64,000 bases of DNA, from assembly GCA_026874595.1 (NCBI GenBank), contig CM049322.1, positions 39,033,340-39,097,339 of the forward strand. Direction: 5' to 3'. Shown piece after piece: positions 54,275 to 64,000 of this stretch (the first letter of the stretch is position 1; the number at the start of each line of letters is the position of its first letter). The notes under the pieces are model-generated. The model was not told where the DNA came from, did no database searches, and worked only from the letters and a program-made list of their open reading frames with translations. The position numbers were made by a program, and so were the translations under genes. Origin of the DNA: Sipunculus nudus. Its lineage: Eukaryota > Annelida > Sipuncula > Golfingiida > Sipunculidae.

Positions 54275-55983
54275 TCACCGAACTGGCTGGCAGCTTGAAA
54301 AGTAATCCGCTATTGCTGGTATGTGAGAAAAATTATCTTTTGCGTGAATCATTATAGCTTTAATGGTTGTCCCACACTGGAACTGATGCAGCCTTCCGCT
54401 CTCACAGTTATCCCAACTCCCATTTTGATGGAGCGCTATGGCCTCACACTGCCTGTTAAATACGGGGGATCCACTGCTGCCTTCGTACATTTTGCAATAA
54501 TAGTAAAGTATGTCATCCTGAAGTTGGCTATCGATATTAAGTTCACAGTCTATGTTGAAGACAGTATTATGGTCATCAGGAAATCCAATAATGTGAACTG
54601 CGTTCCCTAAATTAATTGGAGAATTCATTCGAATTTTATGCAACGGGGCCTCTTTTGCGCCTGGTACTTCAACAAAGGCATAGTCATATTCCTTACTATA
54701 AGCGAGGACATTAGGTATTTTGAACATCAGGGTTGGCAGGTGATCGCCAAGGAAGAATTTCGCCTCTGCTGACAGTGTAACAATCCCAGTCGATGGCCGA
54801 AACTGTCTTTCGAATGACCCTTCCATGACATGGTGACAGGTTAAAACTAGATTGCTGCCAATATAAAATCCTCTTCCGCTTCCAGTTTGGGTCTTGATGG
54901 AGCATATTCCTGTGGAAATAGTTTTCATCCGATCATCGACATCTTCTCTTGTGCAAACAATACCTGAAATGGGAATTGGCAACAAATGATGAACTTTAGT
55001 AGATTAAACAAAATGTTCTCTCTAAATTTTCTAAATTACTTCCAACAGTATAAGCAAACGTTTATTTAACCCATATTAAGGGGTATCAATGCAGTGAAAT
55101 TTCCCACTTTTTAGCAAGGGGGGGGGGCAATGTGATCATCATTACCCCCACCCCCACCCCTGATATTCAGAAAATAAAATTTATATATTGGAAGTGGTTT
55201 GTTTATTTATTAGAATAATAGACTTTGGGTTTTATTTCTGAGTTTTCTTTCATAATATTACATATTTAAACCTGTAGCATATACTGGAAACAAATCTTAT
55301 TTTCAAACCTCTTACTTAATAGTAATATATTCGAAATGTGCCCATATGGAAACCATTCGAAAAACATGAAAAGCCATAGCTGGTCATATAAGATTCTGAG
55401 CTACGGATGAACCTTACATTATACATGACGGAAAGAAAAACCAGAAAAAGACGTTAACCAATCTATATTTCAAGCATAATTATTACATAATAAATGATCA
55501 ATGCCATATTGCATCTATATCTGTACCCAAGTAGGTTGTTGCTATCCATATCACCATTGAATCTTTTCCTTAAAATTGGTTACAAAGTTATATAAATGTA
55601 CTGACAATTAAGAAACCGTGCATATGGAAACTTAAATGATATTCACTTTATCAATGATTTCGAAATTTAGAAAAAAATTTAAATTGGTACCTGAGGCAGG
55701 GTGATGGATATCTCTGCTTGCATTGCAAAAACAATTGACAATGAACTTGTTTCGAAAATGATGCAAACCTGCAATGAGTAAAACTATTCCTGAAGCGAGT
55801 CATTGAAATCTAGTAGAAAAAGAGGTATATTCACACCGTAATATGTCTTGGTTATTGCATAGATATTGTTTCTGTGATTAACCAATACACATGTTCAAAC
55901 TACTTGAAAAAATAGCACTATATTAGCAAAATTGACAAGAATATACTGTTGATTGTATTCTAGAATTTTTTAATATAAACAGT

Positions 55984-56020
<37 letters not shown>

Positions 56021-56040
56021 AAGAAAGAGAGAGAGAGAGA

Positions 56041-56078
<38 letters not shown>

Positions 56079-56142
56079 CAGATTTACCACCAGTTCTCAG
56101 TAGATCGACTATAGGCTGTCGCTTGTAATAAAGCTCAGCCAT
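54275..56142 (-). CDS. trypsin-fold serine protease, FAM111-like
   Basis: Predicted intracellular serine peptidase without signal peptide or membrane segment. Exon 1 (56142-56088) starts at a good Kozak ATG (gtcaaaATGG) and encodes MAELYYKRQPIVDLLRTG, ending at a gtaaat donor in phase 1. The last exon (54963-54275) follows 'cccatttcag', also phase 1, giving a 247-aa product. Catalytic triad: His63 (LTCHHV), Asp112 (YDYAFVEV), Ser182 (GSSGSPVF). The GSSGSP box and tandem CHH resemble FAM111-type proteases more than secreted trypsins. A 78-base candidate exon (55768-55691; acceptor 'actcattgcag', donor CAG|gtacc) is phase 1 at both ends and open, and would add 26 residues (273 aa). An acceptor just upstream of the ATG (about 56170) suggests a 5' UTR exon. 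Coding sequence is intact, unlike most frames in this window. Confidence 0.8.
55986..56076. repeat. compound (TA)n and (GA)n microsatellite
   Basis: A TA tract (to about 56020) is followed by a GA tract (to about 56076). It lies in the intron right behind the exon-1 donor of the protease gene (56087), within about 10 bases of the splice site. Confidence 0.9.
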
Positions 56143-56174
56143 TTTGACCTCAGACGTCCACCAGAGCAAAACTG

Positions 56175-56745
56175 AAAAAATACCTCACCGTGTTATTTTT
56201 TATTGTTAAAATTTTCTGGATTAATGCGTATCGGGCAGATGAAGGGAAGAGATATTTAAAATGTTGTTACAGATTTTAACAGCTGTGTGTTGTGACTGTC
56301 TACTATTCTTGGACATTATTAAGAATATAAGTAAAAAAATCGTTCAACATTCTGGATTTAGCCGTCTTGTGCCCGCTCGGTTTCTCTCATAAGACCCCGT
56401 CTTTTTACTCTCGCACCGTCCTTCATGTCTTTAGAACCTTTTCTTTGGAAGTAAAAATACACCTAGGACAAGGATAAGGATAAATGCTGTTGATGGCACT
56501 GTGAATTCATATATGATAAATATAAAAAAACAATGATTTATTATTTATATTATTAATTTATTAATTAACCATATTATATTTTTACATAATATTTATCGAA
56601 AGTTAATCGAGGGTTTGACGGTTTATGGGTATTTTACCATATTGACAGTGAGGCCTTAATGGAAACATTCAGCTACGGGCCCAACGACCTAACCATATTT
56701 CTACATCGCACGAATACAGCAGTTGTTAAAAATAGCTATATATGA
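56175..56745. other. upstream region of protease gene
   Basis: AT-rich; holds the expected promoter of the minus-strand protease, but no specific element is recognised. Confidence 0.4.
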
Positions 56746-56747
56746 TT

Positions 56748-58135
56748 ACCGTATTTCCTTGATCTGACGCCCGGGCGTTATTTTTTCAGACCCTGCTTTG
56801 TCGTGGCGTCTAAACAAGGCCAGCTTCTATTTAAGGCCGGCGTTTAATTAAAATGTACATTTCAGGCTCGACAGACAAAACTAAAAAAAGTAACACGTAG
56901 GAACAATTACAACACCGGTCACTACTTAAGGACACAGTTGAAAACATCGCAGGTAAACCGATTTTGTTAACGCAAATTCCTTAGATGGCTGTTCCTGTGG
57001 CTGTTCCATTTATTTTACACTGCGTGCAGTTGATAGCATTGTTGTCAAGTGGTGAATACGAGCTGGCTCATCACGTACAACTGGTAACATTGGTCCCATA
57101 GAAATGCGGGGGGGGGGGGGGGGTACTTATAAAGACAGAGCGTAATTTTCATGACAGTCCCGTCTTTTAACTGGTTCAGCTCGACAGAGCGTATTCGAGC
57201 TTTTCCAACCTGGTATGTACTGAACACAGGGTGGCTCTTCCATTAACTATGTACATTGTACCACTGGTAATAATGGTTTCATCAAAATACTGGGGGGGGG
57301 GGGGGTCGTATAACAGCACTGCGTGCTTCGTTTACATGACACTTTCCTTTCGACTGTCAACTAAACCAGATTGACACAGCGTAGTCAAGCGTTTCCAACC
57401 TAGTAAATATAGGTATGTGACATTTACTGCCGAGAATTTCCAACTGAATGTATAGTTTTCGAGAGTAAAGACATTTCTTACTCTAAAGATTATCTCAAAG
57501 GCGTTGTTTGTTTAATAATGGACCCGCTTAAAAGCGCTTAAAAAATAATATCAATTGGCGAAATTTTGCTTGACATTAGCTACAAATTGTACCGCTTGAC
57601 ACAATCATTTGGTTTCCTCATGCTACACTAGCAATATGTGCCCAACCGTAATTGAACAGTTCTGTTCAATCATCCGTGTGGTAGACTCTCATTTAGTTGT
57701 ACCGCTTGTGTAAGGGTACTTTTTTTACCTAACTTGACAGCAATGATAATGTTTGCCTTCTCGCTGATGAGGCATTTGTATAGCGTTTATTAGAATCGGT
57801 GACCGGCGTATCCACAATGGACGAATCGAAAATATTTGGTGTCCCTTATGGAAACAGGCATGCACGTAAGAAAAAAAAAGATTCATAGAGGAATTGAACA
57901 TATTATTAAGACAACCCGAAATTTATACAACAATCTCCGGTTAATTAGACCCGTAAAAGTAGCAATTATATTGACGGGAAAAGCCATCTGGTGGCAAACA
58001 TGGCAACCACTCTAACACCAGGCCTCTGAACAAGATCGATGTCTATTTAAGGCCAGCGTTTATTTTTCTGGGACATTGTTTTGATTGAGGCAGGCGACTA
58101 TTTGTGGCCTGGCGTCTGATGAAGGAAAAGACGGT
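56748..58135. mobile_element. 1.39-kb non-autonomous TIR element
   Basis: The left end ACCGTATTTCCTTGATCTGA (56748) continuing into CGCC matches the complement of the right end, ACCGTCTTTTCCTTCATCAG continuing into ACGCC (58135 inward). Inside both ends are related 'aaggccagcttctatttaa' / 'gtctatttaaggccagcgt' segments. No transposase frame is present. Ends of this ACCGTATTT-type are widespread in mollusc genomes as far as I recall. No clear target duplication was seen. Confidence 0.75.
57060..57410. repeat. tandem duplication with poly-G runs
   Basis: Two ~185-bp copies inside the TIR element share 'gtac.actggtaa.a.tggt', a poly-G run (57108-57122 and 57291-57305), 'cgacagagcgta.tc.agc' and 'tttccaacct'. 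Divergence is moderate. Confidence 0.75.
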
Positions 58136-58139
58136 TTTA

Positions 58140-60005
58140 TTTCAAAAAGATACTCATACTAATCATGAATTATATTTATTCCATAGGATACATACCGCCT
58201 GATGCTGAAACCGAGGTTGTCCAGGAAGAGCATCTATGTACCTCCAACCATCCTACATGACCAGCAAGTCAAATAGAAATGCCAGTAATTTATAAGTTTA
58301 TTAATTTGTATTATAATATACATTATTCATTCTTTTTATCTAAACAGGAATTACTAACACATAATGTAGCCTCTGAATGCGTATTTCGTTATAAATAATT
58401 CGATTAAATAATAATATATTGATAATATTAAACCAACAAGTTTTTTAACAACATTATGATTGACAAATATCAAATTAAACCCCTTTTATTATTTTAAACG
58501 GCAACCCACGTGTGTTACAGAAAGGACGATTTAAAAATATCAGAACATTGATCAAACCTTCAACAATTCCTCAATACATTCGTGTGTAGCTAAACCCTTA
58601 TCTCGTTTGTAAGCAAATGTATGAGTTAGTTAGTTGCCGTCAAACTCTGAAAAGACAGTACTTTTACGGCTTTCTCACGGTTTATTTTTTTATAAACACG
58701 AAAGGCCAGCATATCATTAACATGTAACACTAAACTGGTAACACGGACAACATAGAAAGGGAATTGCTGCACTTTAATGTGTAAATCTGAGGGGAGGGGA
58801 CACCGATTTTGGTTACAGGCAATAACGCATATCTGACTTGGCGCTTATTATGCTGCTATCTACAGGGTTCTGGTTCTGGTAAACCTATTCTAAAGTATGA
58901 ATTCTTTTCTACTAACGGTAACTGAAAAAAATCTTGTTTTACCAAACCTAACAAATGTGATTTACTGACTAAATATGTATTTATTTTTGTAAAATACCGG
59001 TTCTTCAGAGGAAATTTAATTGAATCGGGACATTTGGGATGACTTTTTTCACATGACTCATCATGTGAGAAAACGGGACATGGTGAAAGGGGAGACGGGA
59101 CAGAAGCTTGCACACAATTGGAACTGACTGGGGTGTTTTCAATAGTATTTAACACATTTTAACCTTTTTTTTTGTTGTTTGAGGTAACCCTCATTTTTTT
59201 TGTAATTTAATTCCGTTCTGGTTTCGGAACCCGTGACATCACGCTTCCTCTCATTTTTTTATTCTGCTATTAACCAGGCCCTTGACTACTGCACCTACGG
59301 GACCTGGGTGTGTATTCGTCCCTACTCATGGGTCATAACACTGAGGAACCCCGAAAGGCGCATTCGTTTGTGAGTGAAATACAGCCGTTGGGCACGGCCT
59401 TAACTTAATGCCTGCAGAGCACTCAATCTGGTTGGCGGCCGACCGTGAAAAAAAATCCCACCGCCACTTTGAGTCCTGTGCTCAACCCCTCAGCCATAGA
59501 AGCCTGTATTTAACACATTCTGGCGTACACATCTTTATTAATAATACAGGATACAATCGACGTCCATGCTCAAAGAGCATTAAATGAAACACTGACTAGT
59601 TTATCCAGACCTCTCATTAAATGTTGTCGCTGGATGAAAAAAAAAAACAAAAACAAAAACAAAAAAGCAGGCGAGCATACTGAACCTGTTACATTCATTC
59701 CATAGATAGGAACAAGACAACTTACATATCTGAGCTTATATGTTACAAAGCAACACGAAAGGTGTGCCTTTTTAAGTTTGCGTACAGTTATGCAAAACAT
59801 GGTGTCCTAATTCAGAGCATGCGTTACAATATATAATCCAATCTAAACCGTATGGTGTCCTTTAAATTTAAAAATTGCTTAAACAAATATAACAGATAGC
59901 AAACCATATTGCTTCAGGAATATTCTTAAGAAATCCTCATAGAAATTTCAAAGGAATTCATCTCAGATCCCAAATGGCAATGAAGCAACGAAGCGAAAAC
60001 ATTTA
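58140..60005. other. nothing recognised
   Basis: A 99-codon minus frame (58856-59155) has no domain. 59280-59500 is more GC-rich ('ctcaatctggttggcggccg') and may be an unidentified repeat. Otherwise AT-rich. Confidence 0.4.
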
Positions 60006-60014
60006 TTGAAAAAC

Positions 60015-62995
60015 ATGTGGCGCTAAAGAGAGGAACCAGCATAAAATTGATACTATGTAGCGCTGAATGGTACAAACGCAATAGCATGGATACTAGGTAG
60101 CGCTTAATGGTTTAAACAGGACAAAATTGACACTAGGTAGCGCTAAACAGTGCAAACAGCATAAAATGGATGCTAGGTTGTGCTGAATGGTGTTAGCAGT
60201 ATAAAATGGATACTAGGTAGCAGTTAAAGGAGTAAATAGCATAAAATGGATACTTAGTAACGTTAAATAGAGTAAACAGCATAAAACTGATACTAAGTAG
60301 CGCTGGATGATGCAAAAGACATACAATGGATACTAGGTAGCGCTAAATGGTGCAAACAGCATTAAATGGATGTTAGTAGCGCTAAACGATGCAAACAGCG
60401 TAAAATTGACATTAGGTAGCGCTTAACGGTAGAGACAGCATAAAATGATTGCTAGGTAGCGCGAAATGATGTAAACAGGACAATATTGACATTATGTGGC
60501 GCTAAACGGTGCAAACGACATAAAATGGATATTAAGTAACGCATAATAGAGTAAACAGCATAAAACTGATACTAAGTAGCGCTGAACGATACAAACAGCA
60601 CAAAACATATACTAGGTAGCGCTGAATTATGTAAACAGAATGAAAAGGATACTAGGTAGCGCTAAATAGTGTAAAAAAACCATAAAATTGGATACCAGGT
60701 GGTGCCAATTGGTATAAACAGTATAAAATGGACACTAGTCAGTGAAAATACGTGTAAACAATATAAACTGGATACTAGGTAGCGCTTTATGGTACATACA
60801 TCATAAAATGGATACATGGTACTGAATGGTGCAAACAGCAAAAATGTATACTTGGTAGCGCTAAATGGTGTAAACAACATATATTGTGGTTACCAGGTGG
60901 TGCTAAATGCTGTGCACAGTATAGAATGGACACAAGTCAATGAAAATATGTGTAAACAATATAAAATGGATATTAGGTAGCGCTAAATGGTACATACATG
61001 ATCAAATTGATACTTGATGGAGCCAAATCGTGTAAACAGAATTAAATGGATATTAGGTAGCGCTTAATGGTATATATGTTACAGTCAATGTGTAAAATCT
61101 GTTCGAAATTAGCAAGGTTAACCATATTATAATACATTTATGTTATAATAATAATCTATTTTAAATAAATGACTTGTCTTACACCAATTCAAAATTTCAG
61201 TCAATCCGTCAAATTATTGGACTGATTTTTTTCAGTCATTGTGTAAAATGCCTGAATGAATCAGACTACTTGTAAATTGACTGAAAGTTTCAGGCAATTT
61301 ACAAAATGACTGATTTTGCACGTTGATTGTACCATAAAATGGATACTAGGTAGCGCTGAATATGTTGCAAACAGCATAACATGGAAACAAGGTAGTGTTA
61401 AATGGTGCATACAGCATAACATGCATACTAAGTAGCGCTTAATGTTGAAAACAGTATGGAATGGAAACAAGGGAGCACTAAAAGGTGTATGCAGCATAAA
61501 ATACAAACTGGGCAGCGCTTAATGGAGTAACAGCATAAAATTGATACAAAGTAGCGCTGAATGGAACAAACAGCATAAAATAGAAACGAAGTAGCGCTAA
61601 ATGTATAACCAGCACAAAATGGATACTAGGTAGCGCGAAACGGTGGAAACAGCATAAAATGGATACCAAGCAGCGCTAAATGATGTAAACAGCATAATAT
61701 GCATACTAAGTAGCGTTAAATGTTGAAAACAGTATGGAATGGAAACTAGGTAGCACTATAAGGTGTTAACAGCATAAAATGTAAACTAGTCAGCGCTTAA
61801 TGGAGTAACAGCATGCAATGGATACTAGGTAGCAAAAAACGGTGGAAATAGCATAAAATGGATACCAGGCAGCGCTAAATGATGTTAACAGCATAAAATG
61901 GATACTAGGTAGCGCTAAACGGTGTATACAGCATGAAAAAAGATACTAGGTAGCACATAATTGTACAAACAGCATAAAATTGGACATAAGGGTATACCTA
62001 AATGATGTAAACAGTATAAAATGGATACTAGGTAGTACAAAATGGTGCAAACAACATAAAATCGATACCAGCTGGTGCTTAATGGTCTAAACAGCATACT
62101 CGGACACTAGGTACCGCGAAATGTTACTAAAAGCATAACATGGATACAATTCAGGGTTAAATAGGGTAAATAGTATAAATGAATAACAGGTAGCACTAAA
62201 AGATGTAACCAGCATAAAATGGATACTAGATAGCGCTAAATAGAGTAAAGAGCATAAAATGGATATAACATAATGTTGATAGGTGAAATCAGCATACAAT
62301 AGATACTTGTCAGTGCTAAATTGTGCAATAAACATAAAGTGGATATTAGGTAGTGCTAAATGGTGTAAACAGCATACAATGGATACTAGGTAGTGCTATA
62401 TGTAGTAAACAGCGTAAAAAATATATAAGGAAGCGCTGAATTGTGCAAACAGTATTTAATGGATACTAAGCAGCAATAATTGGTGCAACCAACATAAAAT
62501 AGATACTAGTTATAGCGCTTAATGATGTAAACAGCATTAAATGGATAATAGGCATTGCTAAATGGTGCAATAAACACAAAAATGGATACTAGGTGGCGTT
62601 AATTTGTGTAAACAGCATGAAAATGATACAAGGTAGTGCTAAATGGTGTAAACAGCATAAAATGGACACTAGGTCGTGCTAAATGGTATAAACAGCATGA
62701 AATGGATACGGCAGCGCTAAATATACTAAACGGTATATATATATATGGATATTAGATAGCGCTGAATTGTACAAACAGTATGTAATGGATACTAGGCAGC
62801 ACTAACTGGTGCACACAATAAAAATGGATTCTAGTTATAGCGCTAAATGGTGTAAATAGCATTAAATGGATTCTAGGTATTGCTAAATGGTGCAATAAAT
62901 ATAAAAACATGAATTAAGTAAACAGCATTAAAATGATACTAGGTAGTGCTAAATGGTGTAAACAGCATAAAATAGATAAAAAGTAATGCTAAATT
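60015..62995. repeat. satellite, ~40-bp unit, about 65 copies
   Basis: Consensus approximates 'gtgtaaacagcataaaatg' followed by 'gatactaggtagcgctaaatg'. The unit carries the palindrome TAGCGCTA. Copies diverge by roughly 10-25% with single-base length changes, and the period is not a multiple of three, so the Phe/Tyr/Ala-rich minus-strand frames across it are by-products. It is split by a small MITE (61082-61329). Confidence 0.95.
61082..61329. mobile_element. 248-bp mariner-like MITE in the satellite
   Basis: The left end CAGTCAATGTGTAAAATCTG and the complement of the right end CAATCAACGTGCAAAATCAG match at 16 of 20 positions, and TA flanks both ends (61080-61081 and 61330-61331), as for Tc1/mariner insertions. 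Inside is a second inverted pair, 'cagtcattgtgtaaaatgcc' (61234) against the complement of 61290-61313. No coding capacity. Confidence 0.8.
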
Positions 62996-62999
62996 ATGA

Positions 63000-63568
63000 G
63001 CAGAGCAACACAACAAGATAAATTTAATTTTACTGTATATTTTGTACACATAAAATGATAGATAGAATGAATTAATGGTATGTTGCTTCAAAAATGCTAC
63101 TGATTTCTTTACGAGTTTTTAATCCAATATATGCACACAATACTGTACAAGGTGTTTAGAATCAGGATTCAGGATTAGTTAAACTCAGAGGATACTGCAA
63201 ATGTGAGTCTCTATAAATGACCCGACCGGTAAATATTCACAGATGAGAAAGCCTGCTCAAAATCAAGTTAAACAAACAAAGAATACGCACATTATTCGAA
63301 CAAACTTTAATTGCCTAATTTCTCTGTACTAAGATATGATCAGAACACTGCTTTCGAATATATACTGCCATGTATATAAGTAGTTTTAGCTGGATATTAG
63401 TTGAGGATGCTAGAATGCTGTAGTAACACTTAGAGCGATCTTAGACTAAAAATTTAAAATTAGGTACTCCTGTAAAGGTGTTATTCCATTGAAGAATGTT
63501 TGGGACCACACAAATAGACAAGGGCGTTCATTGGCCGCATCAAATTACTGCCAAATGTCTGCCAACTC

Positions 63569-63623
<55 letters not shown>

Positions 63624-64000
63624 CCGTGAAGTCCGTTACTCCAGTTGACACGCAAATGTGCCTGCACAATATTGGCATTAACTTCCTCGCCAAACCGGTG
63701 TATATTCCAACCACGCTCCGTTACACACTCGTTTATACACATGACATTACATAAATATTCAATTGAATCGGTCCAACATTATTTAGATAATACATGTTTA
63801 TCAATAATGTACTATGTAGCAGTATGTGGTATGTAGGAGGTTACAAAAATGTGACCTTCAAGATACTCTTTGCACAGGCATTGATAAGCATACATTATGG
63901 AGACTCCTCCAAATATCGCCGGGAAATTCCAAGGTGGGACCGTGTCTATATAAAAAAAAACATGATGCTACTTACCCATATATGAATGTGGCAGACCCGT
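63000..64000. other. unique flank with (TA)n at 63573-63621
   Basis: AT-rich; a (TA)n tract of about 24 units near 63573-63621; no domain-bearing frame. Confidence 0.5.

Noticed and set aside
60662-62335. Series of minus-strand frames rich in Phe, Tyr and Ala, looking like a repeat protein family
   Set aside because: They are readings of the 40-bp satellite, whose period is not a multiple of three; the frames stop and restart with each indel.
60015-62995. CRISPR-like array (about 40-bp periodicity)
   Set aside because: There are no unique spacers between conserved repeats; the whole unit repeats, and the context is eukaryotic.

Overview
The window looks like AT-rich nuclear DNA from a marine invertebrate, most likely a mollusc and probably a bivalve. 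The reasons are: genes with GT-AG introns in metazoan style; many (TA)n, (CT)n and poly-G tracts; dispersed repeats of the kind common in bivalve intergenic DNA (runs of 'gtgacct..', 'gctcagctga' and an accgtatttcc-type terminal inverted repeat); and relics of LINE, SINE, Ty3/gypsy, pogo-like and Ginger-like elements. The species assignment is inference. Nothing suggests a prokaryotic genome, and there are no rRNA genes, functional tRNA genes or CRISPR arrays.

Only three loci look like host genes of low copy number. (1) 3296-6014 (+) is a two-exon class A GPCR of about 348 aa with TATA-like and poly(A) signals. (2) 22058-24629 (-) is a large NACHT-LRR (NLR-type) exon broken by two frameshifts, a stop and an internal re-duplication of its own P-loop segment. 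A diverged LRR fragment of the same family lies at 19046-19205, and a two-exon CARD lies head-to-head at 26239-26683 (+). Together they look like a decaying innate-immunity cluster. (3) 54275-56142 (-) is a two- or three-exon intracellular trypsin-fold serine protease resembling the FAM111 type, with an intact His-Asp-Ser triad.

The rest is mobile and repetitive. 365-945 and 1850-2397 are an old segmental duplication. 8357-8545 is a pogo/CENP-B-type HTH relic. 11200-11575 and 27590-27835 are tRNA-derived SINE-like units that also carry TGACGTCA sites. 12770-13310 is a LINE 3' end. 17160-18074 (-) is a gypsy RNase H end running straight into an LTR. 28981-35130 (+) is an LTR retrotransposon with gag, integrase, RT and RNase H in that order, i.e. 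the inverted pol order known from Gmr1-like elements, itself invaded by a 2.2 kb palindrome-rich insertion. 41690-41945 and 51785-51905 are inverted copies of a quasi-palindromic array. 43611-46133 (-) is a Ginger-like DDE transposase with a GPY-like domain, an OTU domain lacking its catalytic cysteine, and a 29-aa tandem repeat. 47874-48265 is an inverted repeat, 48545-49255 a long polypyrimidine tract, and 56748-58135 a 1.39 kb TIR element. 60015-62995 is a roughly 40-bp satellite interrupted by a 248-bp mariner-like MITE.

Many recognisable coding relics carry single-base indels. They are therefore either true pseudogenes or reflect uncorrected long-read sequence; read-level polishing would tell these apart.
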